Positions 1 through 11,244 of a stretch of 64,000 nt of DNA are shown piece after piece. A model generated the notes under the pieces. It was given only the letters and a program-made list of their open reading frames with translations. It searched no databases and was not told where the DNA came from. Source of the stretch: Anopheles merus (Eukaryota; Arthropoda; Insecta; Diptera; Culicidae). Each line of letters starts with the position of its first letter. Position 1 is the first letter of the stretch. Where the stretch lies: NCBI RefSeq assembly GCF_017562075.2, contig NC_054081.1, positions 23,604,315-23,668,314 of the forward strand. Reading direction: 5' to 3'. A program made the position numbers and the translations under genes.

Positions 1-813
1 TGCTATACAGAACTTATTATAATACACACTATCAGCTATAGACACATTGTAACACACTTCGGAAAGCCAAATCACACCATTGCGACACGTTCATTATAAC
101 ACACTCAGCAAATCAATCCACACCTTAGCAACACACCCAGACCATACCGTTCATAGAAAAAAAAACACAATTGAGACACATTTATCGAAAACAACCGAAA
201 CGCGCAACTTAAGCAATTCAAGCGTTACTGCATGCAAAGTGGACAAACAGAGAACGCATAGCAACTTATTGCTAAAAGCGCAGTGTAGGCAAAGATCGAC
301 GAACGCACTCGTTCTTTGGCTAGAACAGTTGAAACTTTCCAGAACCTTCGTAAAATCACTAAAAACGCAGCATAGGCACATAATGATAGACAACTCACTC
401 CAATAAAATGTATTAATTGTACTTCATATCAATAACCTTTAATTAGGACAAAAAAACATTCCAAAACCAATGTACGAAACCCATTGAGTATAAATAAAAC
501 CAATTCCGGCCCTGGCAGGTCAGATTCGTTCGGACTGCCAAGATAGGACGTTACGCTTCCTAATACTTCGCCTTCCAACTTATTTCAAGAGTTTAGTTAT
601 GTCCCCCTACCCAAGGTAAGGCTTCTAAACTCCAACGTTTCCAGTAAGGGAAACCTCCTAAAGGTTTCTATGATCGCCTGGACGATCAAGTGTTAAAAAA
701 GTCCGCTTCGAGCAAAAGTGTTATTCCACCTCGGCTCATGTCAGTAATAACTGACCTACCGCGACGGTACTTGAGGTACAGCTGTACGCTCATCATATGG
801 CGACCGTAGCTAT
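1..813 (+). mobile_element. LTR fragment of an mdg1-like retrotransposon
   Basis: The sequence matches the long LTR seen at 55944-57787 and, reversed, at 29339-31193. It starts about 11 bases inside the LTR and is colinear through the 'gtccccctacccaaggtaa' stretch to 'tatggcgaccgta', where similarity stops. It lacks the hAT-like MITE carried by the other copies and keeps the empty site CTTCCAAC at 572-579. The open frames inside are LTR sequence and are not taken as genes. The element continues left of the window or is truncated there. Confidence 0.8.
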
Positions 814-969
814 CGCCTAACCCATTACATTACGTAATAATTTTATTTTCAAAATACATTTTCTGTTCTTGTGCACCAGTTCTCCCCTATCGATTTATGT
901 ACCTTACATAGTCTATAAGCACTAATTTAAGTACATTCATGTAGGATCTTCAAGATCCCGATGGATTAA

Positions 970-2135
970 TCAATAAACATATTAAACATATTGGTTTATC
1001 ACTATCATCATCGAATGTTGCATGCTGGACCGCAGGCTATACTGAACGAGATTCGTCAAACCTTTTGGATCCGGCGACGGACATATGATCAGTGCACCAC
1101 TTGTTTCAGATCAAACCCGAAGACAGTACAGCAACCCTTAACATCGCTCCCAGCAACTCGTGTGTCGGCATCAAAACCATCCGCTATCACCGGGGTTGGC
1201 TATTGTGGGTTCATCTTGACGAAAATGAATCTTATAACCACGTAAATCTTATACAGCTATTTTTATCTGTTTTAGCATCCGAGCAATCCACATCGAGTTT
1301 GTATCGGACCTTACAACAGAGGCATTTATCGGAGATCTTCGGAGATTTATTGCGAGACGAGACAAAGTCGTTGAGATTCACTCCAACAACGGAACGAATT
1401 TTAAGGGAGCCGCCAACTAGCCAAAAATTGTACTATTGAAAACTAAAAAACATGCAAGTAGCGTTCATCATTGGTATCTAGAGAGACAGATAGCTTGGAA
1501 ATTTATTCCACCTCGCGCCTCTAATTTTGGAGGATTATTGTTAGCTGCGGTTAAATCTACAAAATTTCATTGCATGAGAGTAGCAGGAGAAACTAGCTTG
1601 ACGTTTGAGGAAGCATATATTCTATTAGCAGAAATAAAAGCAATTTTGAATAGTAGGCCAATTACCGCAATATCAACTGATCCCGAATCACTAGAAGCAC
1701 TCACACCATGTCACTTTCTAATAGGAAATCAACCTAGGATTCTCGATGAGGTAGATCAAACGGAAATAATACAAAACAGATTAAGTCGTTGGCAGCTAAT
1801 CACAACAATGAGCAAACAGTTTTGGAAACGATGGCATAGAGAGTATTTGCAAGGACTTAAGTTAAAGAAGGGAAAACAAGCAAAATCAATTGAGATAAGA
1901 GAGGACATTCTAGTACTTCTATTTGAAGATAATTGTCCATCTACACGATGGCCAATTGCTAGAATTGTGTACTTGTGTATTGTGTGTAGTACTTAAGGGA
2001 AAGGATGAAATGGTACGAGTGGTAACGGTAAAAACACAAAGAGGAATATTTAAGAGACCTGTGTACAACATCTGCATTTTACCTCAACAAGCAGATGAAC
2101 CTGAACAAGTAGAGGGTAATAAGACAGGCGATTAA
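970..2135 (+). pseudogene. Decayed BEL/Pao pol 3' end: integrase and C-terminal domain
   Basis: This is the integrase end of a BEL/Pao LTR retrotransposon, split over several frames. From 991 there is an HHCC zinc-binding segment (HHRMLHAGPQ, then CTTC). The core follows in shifted frames: GVGYCGF near 1192, SNNGTNF near 1382, FGGLLLAAV near 1530, then LNSRPI and LTPCHFLIG. A BEL-type C-terminal domain ends near 2135 with VRVVTVKTQRGIFKRPV. By comparison with the family, the three catalytic acids read G, N and L, so the enzyme would be dead even without the frameshifts. Stops and frame changes occur near 1245, 1420 and 1990. No gag or reverse transcriptase is visible upstream; 814-969 is unassigned. 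Confidence 0.85.
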
Positions 2136-2168
2136 AAATAACCCCACTTGGGTTTTTGGTGGCCGGCA

Positions 2169-2252
2169 TGTTGACGCCTTACGGTAGGCAACGCGCATGG
2201 CACAATGAGAAGGAGGCAAACTAGCGTAATTAGTACAGAAAGGAAAGATAAA
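2169..2252 (+). other. Possible start of the BEL/Pao 3' LTR
   Basis: Just after the end of the BEL/Pao reading frame the sequence TGTTGACGCC begins, as many BEL LTRs do. It is cut off by the (TA)n tract, so neither its length nor a partner LTR can be confirmed. Confidence 0.3.
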
Positions 2253-2452
<200 letters not shown>

Positions 2453-2589
2453 ATAGATTGTATAAGATAAGATAAGAGATAAGAAGAATTGGAAGAACAG
2501 TGAATTTGACAGGGAATAAACATTAGCACTTGAAACCTCGGAGAGATAACAACCATTATTTACAACGATTGAGAAAGCGTCATCAAAGT

Positions 2590-2680
2590 GTTTACATGAT
2601 TTCAGCCTCCAACTGTCAAACTTCATACAAAAAATTGACTAGAATCGTGAAGGGTCCCAATGTTAGAATACGTGTACGAG
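2590..2680 (-). repeat. End fragment of dispersed repeat Z
   Basis: Matches 43345-43430 and, reversed, the start of 33364-33998. Shared landmarks are 'catgat.tcagcctc', 'actgtcaaact' and 'cgtgaaggg'. It directly abuts the gag-like sequence that follows. Confidence 0.7.
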
Positions 2681-3220
2681 ATGCAGCGTATAGCTCGTGA
2701 CACGGAAATCAATGATGGTAGCGTTATCGAGTGCATCGTGGATGGTGTGTCTTACGATGCAAAGGTGCGTGCGTCGCTTTACCGAACGCGCAGTATAGTC
2801 GATTTAAAACAAGAACTTTTGCTAATGGAAAGAGCGGAGAAAAAAAGTGTGGTAAAGAAAAACAGTGTGTAGCGAGAGTCAAGGTTAGAAGGAGGTGTGC
2901 GCAAGTGTTACAGTTGCGGCAAGCAGGGACACCGAGCTCAAGATTGTTCCACGAAAAGTCGACCTTTTGTCCCGAATACAAACGAACGTACTCCGGTGAA
3001 GTGTTTTAGATGTGGTGGCGAGGAGTATTTCGCCAAAAATTATGACAAAAACAGCTATAGTGTGATGGATGGTCAAGCTTGTGTAACAGGTACCGAGCTG
3101 AAAACAAAGAGAGTAAATAAAACCGAAAAAGAATACACGGCTCTGATCGATACTGGGAGTGAAGTATTGCTTATGCGTTGGGATGTGTTTATTGAATTTC
3201 CACCGCGCAAAGTGTGGAAC
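2660..3220 (+). pseudogene. Truncated LTR-element gag C-terminus, zinc knuckles and protease start
   Basis: The frame at 2660-2872 resembles the C-terminal part of a Ty3/gypsy-type gag. The frame at 2897 carries two CCHC zinc knuckles (CYSCGKQGHRAQDC, then CFRCGGEEYFAKNYD, whose last position is degraded) for nucleic-acid binding. It is followed by an aspartic-protease start, ALIDTGSEVLL. The two parts are in different frames, so there is a frameshift near 2870. The sequence is cut at about 3220 by the LTR of another element, and no polymerase follows. Confidence 0.75.
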
Positions 3221-3439
3221 TGTAGAGACCGTGAACGGTTTGCGAGATTTAGAGACAGGGAACGGCTCTGGAACTTTCGTTAGGAACAAGGATGAGAACA
3301 TTTCTTCTCTTTCACGCAAGGGTCAAGGAGGATATAAAAAGCCGCGATCGGCCGGAGTAAGGCAGAAGGTTCTGGCTCGGCTTACTGTGTGTATCGTCGC
3401 GGAATTGAATGTGAAATAAATGTTCCCAGTTGTGTTACA
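3221..3439 (+). mobile_element. Probable 5' LTR of a CsRn1-like retrotransposon
   Basis: Bounded by TGTA at 3221 and TACA at 3439, about 219 bp, with a TATAAAA-like box near 3334 and AATAAA near 3416. It interrupts the upstream protease fragment and lies 7 bp before a tRNA-Trp primer site. The partner LTR is not in the window, so the left boundary rests only on the terminal TG and the broken frame. Confidence 0.5.
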
Positions 3440-3446
3440 CTTTATT

Positions 3447-3462
3447 GATGACCCCGACGTGA
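3447..3462 (+). promoter_or_regulatory. Primer-binding site matching tRNA-Trp 3' end
   Basis: TGACCCCGACGTGATC is complementary to the 3' end of eukaryotic tRNA-Trp without its CCA. tRNA-Trp priming is a known trait of the CsRn1 clade, which agrees with the gag that follows. Confidence 0.7.
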
Positions 3463-3935
3463 TCAAGAGAGATCACAGATCACTACGATTCATTCAACGT
3501 GGCGATTTGTTTCGTATAGTACGCCAGCCTTCTGATTAACGTGAGCGTCGTGACCGTGCATGTGTACTAAAAGCGCGAATAAAAGCGTACTTTGTATCGC
3601 GATCGGGAGTGTGTTGAAGCGTGTTCAAAAGTGCGGAAAAAACACTGCGTGCGTGTTCTAGTGAAAAAAGCAGGATTCTTTTCTAGAATACTTTGTGGAT
3701 TACACGTCATCCGGTTACGCTCACTCCACATACACACACACTATCTCGCAGCAAATATTACACACACCATCAAGAGGTCCGTGACTAGTACTAAAGCACG
3801 CGTGTTCATCAAGGCGTGGGGATCAATACATATCCACACACTCAACGCAATCGCCGTGGTTTATCAGAATCACATTCGTCCGGGTTTTGTTCGGAGCGTT
3901 ATTCCTTTGCGGTATAAAAGTATCTGAACAGAAAC

Positions 3936-4771
3936 ATGGTTACAAACCAACCACAACTCGGAGACGGGACGAACGCGTCGGTACATAATGCGGCTCAAGA
4001 GGAGGCACATTTCGCAACTCCATCGACGACACCTCAATCCGCGATGACGAGCCTCGTGCCGCCACCTACCGCACCGCAGAACATCCGGGATGAGATCGAG
4101 ATCAGTGCTGTGAAGCTGCCACCAATTTGGACCAACACCAAGTACATGGTTTTATTCAGCAGAGGCTCAGTTTTGAAAACGCGGGAACCAAAACCGAGCG
4201 CACCAAGTATGCTCATCTTCTCACGGCCATGCCGCCCAAGACGCTGGAGAAAGTGATCGACATCGTCCAGAATCCTCCTGCGCACAACCGGTATACGTAT
4301 TTGACTTTGCTGACGCGCTTATCGATTAGTGAGGAGCAGCGGATCTCGAAACTTCTCTACAACGCCGAGATGAGAGATAGCAATCCGTCGGAATTTCATC
4401 GTCGTCTCGTGCAGCTAGCAGGATCATCCAGTGACATTTCAGATAAGTTGATTTTTCATGTATGGTTAGGGCGACTACCAAAATCAATAGAAATAGCCAT
4501 GATTTCACTAGGGAAAACTAACCGAAAGAGATTAACCTATTGCGGAAAAAATATGGGAAGCATCAAAAGGGGCGATGGTGATGCATGTAGCGAACAAGAG
4601 TCAAGCGACGAGAATAGTGAGGTATTTGCCCTTAAGAAAGAGGTTCATGAATTAAAAGGCTTAATGGAACAGATGCGAATTTCTCGCGGCCGTGATCGAT
4701 CGCTTGAACAAAATCGGATGCGCAATCGTAGTGCTTCTCGCGGCAAAGTAGGAACACCTAAAAAACCCTTT
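3936..4771 (+). pseudogene. CsRn1-like retrotransposon gag, frameshifted and cut by a gap
   Basis: The frame opens at ATG 3936 with a Thr/Pro-rich leader, then AVKLPPIWT, the usual gag entry in this clade. It shifts frame near 4150 by two single-base changes and continues as the gag body: HLLTAMPPKTLEKVIDIVQNPP, a conserved LxxLLYNAEMRD segment and a WLGRLPKSIEIAM segment. A basic RGRDRS tail with arginine and serine leads toward the nucleic-acid-binding region and runs into the N gap. Gag would form the particle of the element. Protease and polymerase are not present on either side of the gap. Confidence 0.8.
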
Positions 4772-4871
4772 NNNNNNNNNNNNNNNNNNNNNNNNNNNNN
4801 NNNNNNNNNNNNNNNNNNNNNNNNNNNNNNNNNNNNNNNNNNNNNNNNNNNNNNNNNNNNNNNNNNNNNNN
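4772..4871. other. Assembly gap, 100 N
   Basis: Exactly 100 N, the same size as the other two gaps, so a scaffolding placeholder and not a measured length. Confidence 0.99.
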
Positions 4872-4875
4872 ACAA

Positions 4876-5698
4876 CCCTACCAGCATTAAACGGCTTTGA
4901 AGGGCATTCAGAAGGCATTTAAGGCCTTAGTCGCCTTAGAAGGCGAATAAAGATTTCAACCGGAAACTTTCACGGCTGTAACGGGTTCTCTTCGAAATCT
5001 TTCAACTTTTTGATTCAAGGAGAACAGATAGCTTACCGCCATCTTAGCTTTTTTTATAACTGAATTTGCACCTGTACCAATGTAACTGCCAAATAGAGCA
5101 GTGACAAACGCTTTTGGTTCCGAACCGAGAAAGCGTGTGTTCAAATCCAGATTTTTATGATCTTTTTTCTGCGTTTATTTCTTTTTAAATTATTTTTTTC
5201 TTACTATAATTACTTTAAACAAAATTTATGTGAAGCGAAATTAAAATAATACCTTTTTAAAAAAACATAATAATTACACTATGTTCACCGTTCATTATCA
5301 GGATGGGAGAAATATGTATCTCATTTTTCCTTTTATTTTAGTTATCGAAATGAGTTTGGTATATTATCACCTTTCAATGAGTTGGTCTTTAACAACCGAA
5401 TAATGTAGACCATCTTAATAAAGTGAAATAGCTCAGAGCTTAACGCAAGAATCATAACACGTAAATCGTGCTATCGAATCTCACGCTCATATCTGGGAAC
5501 ACTACAACAGTGCAGTGCTGAAGACGCTTGTAAGGTTTTCTTTGACTGTTGCAATTTCAAATTTCAAATTAAAAGCGAATTTTTCATTGACATATTTCAA
5601 AGGCATTTAATTACTGCTAAATGCACTGCTGATCGCCTTCAATTCGCCGGCGATTACGAGGCGATTAGAAGGCATTTAACGGAAATTTGCGGGTAGGG
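4876..5698 (+). mobile_element. CCCTACC-type MITE, copy 1
   Basis: Begins CCCTACCAGCATTAAACGGC and ends AAATTTGCGGGTAGGG, giving short imperfect terminal inverted repeats, 823 bp. It is rich in 'aaggc/gcctt' motifs at both ends (for example 'cgccttagaaggcg'). Flanked by AA on both sides, a possible 2-bp target duplication. No transposase frame is visible. Confidence 0.75.
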
Positions 5699-5830
5699 AA
5701 GTTACACACACGAAACTTGACAAACTTTTTGACATAAGAAATGGTGGCGCCATGTACGTGACCATGTACAGTATGTCTCAAAAATTATCGTGATCAAGAG
5801 CATATTATTTTGCCCAAGAAAATATATATT

Positions 5831-7316
5831 CCCTACCCGCAAATTTCCGTTAAATGCCTTCTAATCGCCTCGTAATCGCCGGCGAATTGAAGGCGATCAG
5901 CAGTGCATTTAGCAGTAATTAAATGCCTTTGAAATATGTCAATGAAAATTTCGCTTTTAATTTGAAATTTGAAATTGCAACAGTCAAAAGAAAACCTACA
6001 AGCGTCTTCAGCACTGCACTGTTGTAGTGTTCCCAGATATGAGCGTGAGATTCGATAGCACGATTTACGTGTTATGATCTCTTGCGTTAAGCTCTGAGCT
6101 ATTTCACTTTATTAAAGATGGTCTACATTATTCGGTTGTTAAAGACCAACTCATTGAAAGGTGATAATATACCAAACTCATTTCGATAACTAAAATAAAA
6201 GGAAAAATGAGATACATCCCAAATAGCCAGCTCGTACTTTATAGCTGATTTAGGGCTGATTAACGAAAAATCGTTCCGATGTCGTACTTTGGGCTGATTA
6301 AGAGATGAAGCGGTACTTTGCCGAACTATGGAGCTTTTTAACAGGCGCATGGTACTCTTTGGAACTTTGCGGCTGATTAGCACTATGTGTAGGGTTCATG
6401 GTGGAACTTGAAGGCTTGTTAAGAAAGGGTACCGAACTTGGTGGAACTTTATAGCTTTTTAAAGCATGACATCGTACAAGGTGGCTCTTGTCAAAGTGTC
6501 AAAGACGTACGCCGCCAATAATCTCATTGCTGCTGCACAAGTTAGATACGTTAATTGAAGAATGAATATTGAGTGAAGTGATTGTGAATTATCAGTAAAT
6601 TGTGTAAATTTTGTGTAATTCATCAATACAAAGGATTTAAAAATATACATATGTGTTTAACGAAAACAAATCTTGTTGTTTATTTTATCGATGACGCTTG
6701 CTTGAAAATAAAACACAAAGAAAAATAATACCTGGCATCGTGGCATAAGGAAGCTGCTTAGGCGCTGTTTGAAAGACCCACATAGAACTTTGATGCTGTT
6801 TATCTACTGCAAAAGGCGAATTAGAGCAGCGATCTTTAGCGTGCCAAAATGAGCTGCTTAAGCAATTCTGGCTTTTTGGGATATTTCTCCCATCCTGATA
6901 ATGAACGGTGAACATAGTGTAATTATTATGTTTTTTTAAAAAGGTATTATTTTAATTTCGCTTCACATAAATTTTGTTTAAAGTAATTATAGTAAGAAAA
7001 AAATAATTTAAAAAGAAATAAACGCAGAAAAAAGATCATAAAAATCGGATTTGAACACACGCTTTCTCGGTTCGGAACCAAAAGCGTTGTCACTGCTCTA
7101 TTTGGCAGTTACATTGGTACAGGTGCAAATTCAGTATATAAACAAGCTAAGATGGCGGTAAGCTATCTGTTCTCCTTGAATCAAAAAGTTGAAAGATTTC
7201 GAAGAGAACCCGTTACAGCCGTGAAAGTTTCGGTTGAAATCTTTATTCGCCTTCTAAGGCGACTAAGGCCTTAAATGCCTTCTGAATGCCTTCAAAGCCG
7301 TTTAATGCTGGTAGGG
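5831..7316 (-). mobile_element. CCCTACC-type MITE, copy 2, inverted, carrying another MITE
   Basis: Reverse complement of copy 1, starting CCCTACCCGCAAATTTCCG and ending at GCTGGTAGGG. It is interrupted at 6218-6880 by the CCCAAATAG-type MITE; removing that insertion makes the two copies colinear. Flanked by TT on both sides. The 132-bp spacer between the copies (5699-5830) is unassigned. Confidence 0.8.
6218..6880 (+). mobile_element. CCCAAATAG-type MITE, copy 1
   Basis: A 663-bp element with ends CCCAAATAGCCAG and CTGGCTTTTTGGG, flanked by AT at 6216-6217 and 6881-6882. The empty target is visible in MITE copy 1 at about 5310, which confirms the boundaries. Inside are many short repeats built on 'gctgatt', 'gtactttg' and 'agctttttaa'. 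Confidence 0.88.
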
Positions 7317-7805
7317 TTTTTATGAAAAATTTTCTCATTTTAAAATATAGCATACCTTTTATCAAACTCTTCACATGTATTATTGGAAAATATGATTTTT
7401 TTTAATTTTTTTATTATCACCGTAGATTCAAATAGAGGAATAAAAGAAAACACATAGTTTTCAAACAGTTAATAAAAAAAATAGTTTGGTGTAAAAATAA
7501 ATACGCATTATTACATAAATAAGATTGAAAAATGATTTTCCGAATATTGAATAAATTGGAAATGGTGTACATAAAATTTGAAAAACACTGTGTGTTATAT
7601 TAACCATCATTTCTATAACCACCTACCCGGGTATGTTTAGCATATTCTTTTTATGATAACTTTTTATTGGATTATCGAATCGATCCAAAAAAAAATAGAA
7701 TGCCTAGAGAAACATGTTTTAAAAAGTGGTAAAAAATACAGAATTTTTTAATTTTTTTAAATATGCTTTAAAAAATAAAATCAACTTTTACCCCTTACTT
7801 CTATA
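7317..7805. other. AT-rich sequence without a recognised gene
   Basis: No coding potential. A single half-site of the TACCCGGGTA family ('ccacctacccgggtatg') sits at 7619-7636. Confidence 0.6.
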
Positions 7806-8189
7806 ACCACCTACCCGGGTAGGTAATACATACAATAAAGAATTTTGGTTTCGATTAGTCGCTAATTTTGTAATGATATGTATAGCAATTCATGTAGTTA
7901 TATTTATAAAATCCATTCCAAAAGTTTTCTAGCTCTTAATATTCTTCTAAAGGCACATAGATTGAAATGATTGCCCCGACAGTCGGGAAGACATGGCGGT
8001 GTATTAGTGTCAGTTCATCTAATTGCTATGCAATTAATTTATGTAACTAAAAGCCTTACTTCATAAATTTATAACATAAAAAGAAGTATTGTTATTATAG
8101 CTGCATAGAATAAGTTAAATACGACATTTTTTTACCAATAAAAATAACGAATTCCCTTCTAAAATGTATTACCTACCGGGGTAGGTGGT
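7806..8189 (+). mobile_element. MITE with ACCACCTACCCGGGTAGG ends
   Basis: The inverted ends extend for about 26 bp, from ACCACCTACC to TAATACAT, at 7806-7831 and 8164-8189 with one mismatch in the CCCGGG core. Each end is itself palindromic around CTACCCGGGTAG. AT-rich interior, no transposase. Confidence 0.75.
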
Positions 8190-8302
8190 CATAAGATGAG
8201 GGTGTATTTTTGGTCATAGAAACGAAGGTTAACCCGAACCGAAAAAAACGAGTGTAACGGAATACGTCGTTATGATGTAACGCTGGCAAATTTCATACCC
8301 TC

Positions 8303-8367
8303 TTAAGAAACTCTATTTGATTTTTAAAGGCTTTAAAAAACTGTTAATAATCAAATAGAGTTTCTTA
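8303..8367. repeat. Short hairpin inverted repeat
   Basis: 'aagaaactctatttgatt' is repeated in inverted form as 'aatcaaatagagtttctt' after a loop of about 25 bp. Confidence 0.7.
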
Positions 8368-8423
8368 AGGCTACTTGGGTATTATTTAAATGAAAAATAT
8401 TTGAAACTGCTATGAAAACTAAA

Positions 8424-9082
8424 CCCAAATAGCTAGCTCGTACTTTATAGCTGATTTAGGGCTGTTTAACGAAAAATCGTTCCGATGTCGTACTTTGTGG
8501 CTGATTAAGAGATAGACGGTACTTGCGGAACTATGGAGCTTTTTAACAGGCACATGGTACTCTTTGGAACTTTGCGGCTGATTATCACTATGTGTAGGGT
8601 TCATGGTGGAACTTGAAGGCTTGTTAAGAAAGCGTACCGAGCTTGTTGGAACTTTATAGCTTTTTTATCCATGACATCGGTACAAGGTGGCTCTTGTCAG
8701 AGTGTCAAAGACGGACGCCGGCAATAATCTCATTGCTGCTGCACAAGTTAGATTCGTCAATTGAAGGATGAATAATGAGTGAAGTGATTTTGAATTATCA
8801 GTAAATTGTGTAAAATTTTGAGTAATTCATCAATACAAAAGATTTAAAAATATACACATGTGTTTAAACGAAACAAATCTTGTTGTTCATCGATGACGCT
8901 TGCTTTAAAATAAAACACAAAGAAAAATAATCCCTGGCATCGTGGTATAAGGAAGCTGCTTAGGCGCTGTTTGAAAGACCCACATAGAGCATTGATGCTG
9001 TTTATCTACTGCAAAAGGCGAATTAGAGCAGCGATCTTTAGCGTGCCAAAATGAGCTGCTTAAGCAATTATGGCTATTTGGG
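8424..9082 (+). mobile_element. CCCAAATAG-type MITE, copy 2
   Basis: 659 bp, ends CCCAAATAGCTAG and ATGGCTATTTGGG, highly similar to 6218-6880 throughout. Flanked by AA on both sides. A further fragment of the family lies at 63565-63652. Confidence 0.85.
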
Positions 9083-9252
9083 AAGTTTTTTGTTTTAAGA
9101 TTTACCAATATCAAAAGAATATAATTCTGAAACATAAGCAATATACATGGTTTATGAAAAATAGTCAATAAAAGTTCTAAAAAACTCTTGAAGTTTTAAA
9201 TTGAAGTAACATTTCCAAAAGTAGAAAATAAAACAATATGTAAAATATATTT

Positions 9253-9456
9253 CTTCTTCTTCTTCTTTGGCTCAACAACCGATGCCGGTCAAGGCCTGCC
9301 AACCCACTTGTGCCTGGCTTTCAGTGACTTATTGATTTCCCCCCATAGCAGGATAGTCAGTCCTACGTATGGCGGCACGGTCTATTTGGGGCTTGAACCC
9401 ATGACGGGCATGTTATTAAGTCGTACGAGTTGACGACTGTACCATGAGACCGGCTC
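9253..9456 (-). mobile_element. tRNA-derived SINE, SINE200-like, copy 1
   Basis: 204 bp on the minus strand with a 13-bp target duplication GTAAAATATATTT at 9240-9252 and 9457-9469. The plus sense starts with 'gccggtctc', carries a polymerase III B-box-like 'gggttcaagcccc', and ends in a (GAA)n tail. Similarity to Anopheles SINE200 is from recall. Confidence 0.85.
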
Positions 9457-9469
9457 GTAAAATATATTT

Positions 9470-9999
9470 AATTAAGTTTAATACATGACATGTATTTATT
9501 GTCTATGAAATCTACGTTTCTGACCATTTTAAATCATAATTACATATATTTTAAAGGCACTATTGTAAGGGCGATGAATAAGGTTAAAAAATAAATTTGC
9601 ACCTTGATTACAATTTCAATATCATACTTTTACACCGATAGAGGGCTAAGAAATCTTCAAGCATTTTAATATTTTAATTATATTTAAAGTGATTTTTAAA
9701 TTAAATAACATAAATGAATATCAAATATAGCAAGGTAATAGTCATATAATTATTATTTTTTATTTTAATGAATTATCAATTTATTTAAACTTTATGAACG
9801 ATTGCTGAACATTTATAAGGTTTCGATTATTAGACATTATTATCTATCAATTTGCTCATCCACGACGGTTAAAACAGGCGTTCAAAAATGCTGCTTGGGT
9901 TTGTGATAAAGTGGCGTTACGCGTAACGCTAATGTAACGTAGAGGGCTGAACCTTACTTTTACCATGTACGGATATGACAGTTCTGAAAGTGTCCGTTG
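9470..9999. other. AT-rich intergenic sequence, no gene seen
   Basis: Mostly A/T with no extended open frame. 'gttacgcgtaacgc' at 9916 is a small palindrome. Confidence 0.6.
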
Positions 10000-10422
10000 A
10001 CCAAGGTGGAATGTATAATGAGGTGTAGTTATAGCGCTTTTGGCTATCCCCCCCCCTGGGCACCGATTTTGACAGATGGTTTTCCGCTTGAATATGTATT
10101 GATGGATTGTTTAAGTTTTGCATGGTCAATATTTGGTGGAGATCAATTTGGGTGAATATTTTAGTTTATTAGAACACAGCCCGTGATTTAAAATGGAAAT
10201 TTTCCTTCGAGAACTTGAAGCGTTCGCCAAACGCGGAAAACTAACTGTCAGTTTTCTTCGTCGATTCTTCTTCCACCTAGCTGTCAAAACGGGCTTATAA
10301 CTTTACCTGATATATTTACGGTCCTTGCCGTTGACACTTTGCATATGGGTTTGACAGCAGGCGGAATTCCGCGGCCGCGAAATTCCGGTCCGTGTATTTT
10401 CGGACTTACATTCCACCTTGGT
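10000..10422 (+). mobile_element. MITE with ACCAAGGTGGAATGTA ends
   Basis: Perfect 16-bp inverted ends at 10000-10015 and 10407-10422 enclose 423 bp. The interior includes a C-run at 10050 and a 'ggaattccgcggccgcgaaattcc' GC palindrome near 10361. No open frame resembles a transposase. Confidence 0.75.
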
Positions 10423-10629
10423 TTTAGGCATACTTTTAACGGTTTTTTAACAGGATTGTGCTACTTGGGGAATCAATAAAATATATGATAAATGTTATAG
10501 GTGACAGACGATTTTCTTACCTTATTACACGAACACCTTATTACGATTAGGAAAGGCATTTTTGTGCCAAAGTCTTAGTTTGACTGATTAATGCCAATCG
10601 AGAAATGGAAGTATTTTCCTCCGTCTAAT

Positions 10630-11244
10630 AAGGCCTTTAGAAAAAGGCACAAAACCAGGATCGACGGCAGTTGTCAAATGCGACGATTGTTGCTGGTATA
10701 GAGGTATAATAAACGAATTGTTTACATTTCATCAAGGTGAAATATAGAGGAGGTGTCTTTTTAGCGTTTGGCATGTTGCCATTTTGAGATTCAGTTTGAC
10801 AACAGTCGTCGATATTTGTTTACAGGCAGCAGCTACATTATAACGTGTAAAATGTCGATTTATGGAGTGTGGATGCAAAATACGAATTTTTAATGCTAAA
10901 AACATGTGTATTAAACGAAAAGAATTCATATAACATACCTAAATACCAGCAACATTCGTCGCATTTGACAACTGCCGTCGATCCTGGTTTTGTGCTTTTT
11001 TCTAAAGCCTCGATGTCCAATTGTTCTACATGACGACACCTCCTTTCTACCCACTTTGCATTTCATAACAAAACATGTAAGCTCTTAAATTTTGTAGTTT
11101 ATAACCACACTTCATAAATCGGCATTTTCTCGTGATATTGCGGCTGCTGCTTGTAAACAATTATCGACGGTTGTTTTCAAACTGAATTTCAAAATGACAA
11201 CATGCCAATCACTAAGAAGACACCTCCTCTTTATTCCACCGTGA
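10630..11244. repeat. Two interleaved inverted repeats (order A-B-A'-B')
   Basis: Arm A (10630-10725, with 'caaaaccaggatcgacggca') returns inverted as A' at 10918-11010. Arm B (10735-10895, with 'agaggaggtgtct') returns inverted as B' at 11090-11244. The arms alternate instead of nesting. No transposase is present; probably overlapping MITE copies. Confidence 0.7.
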
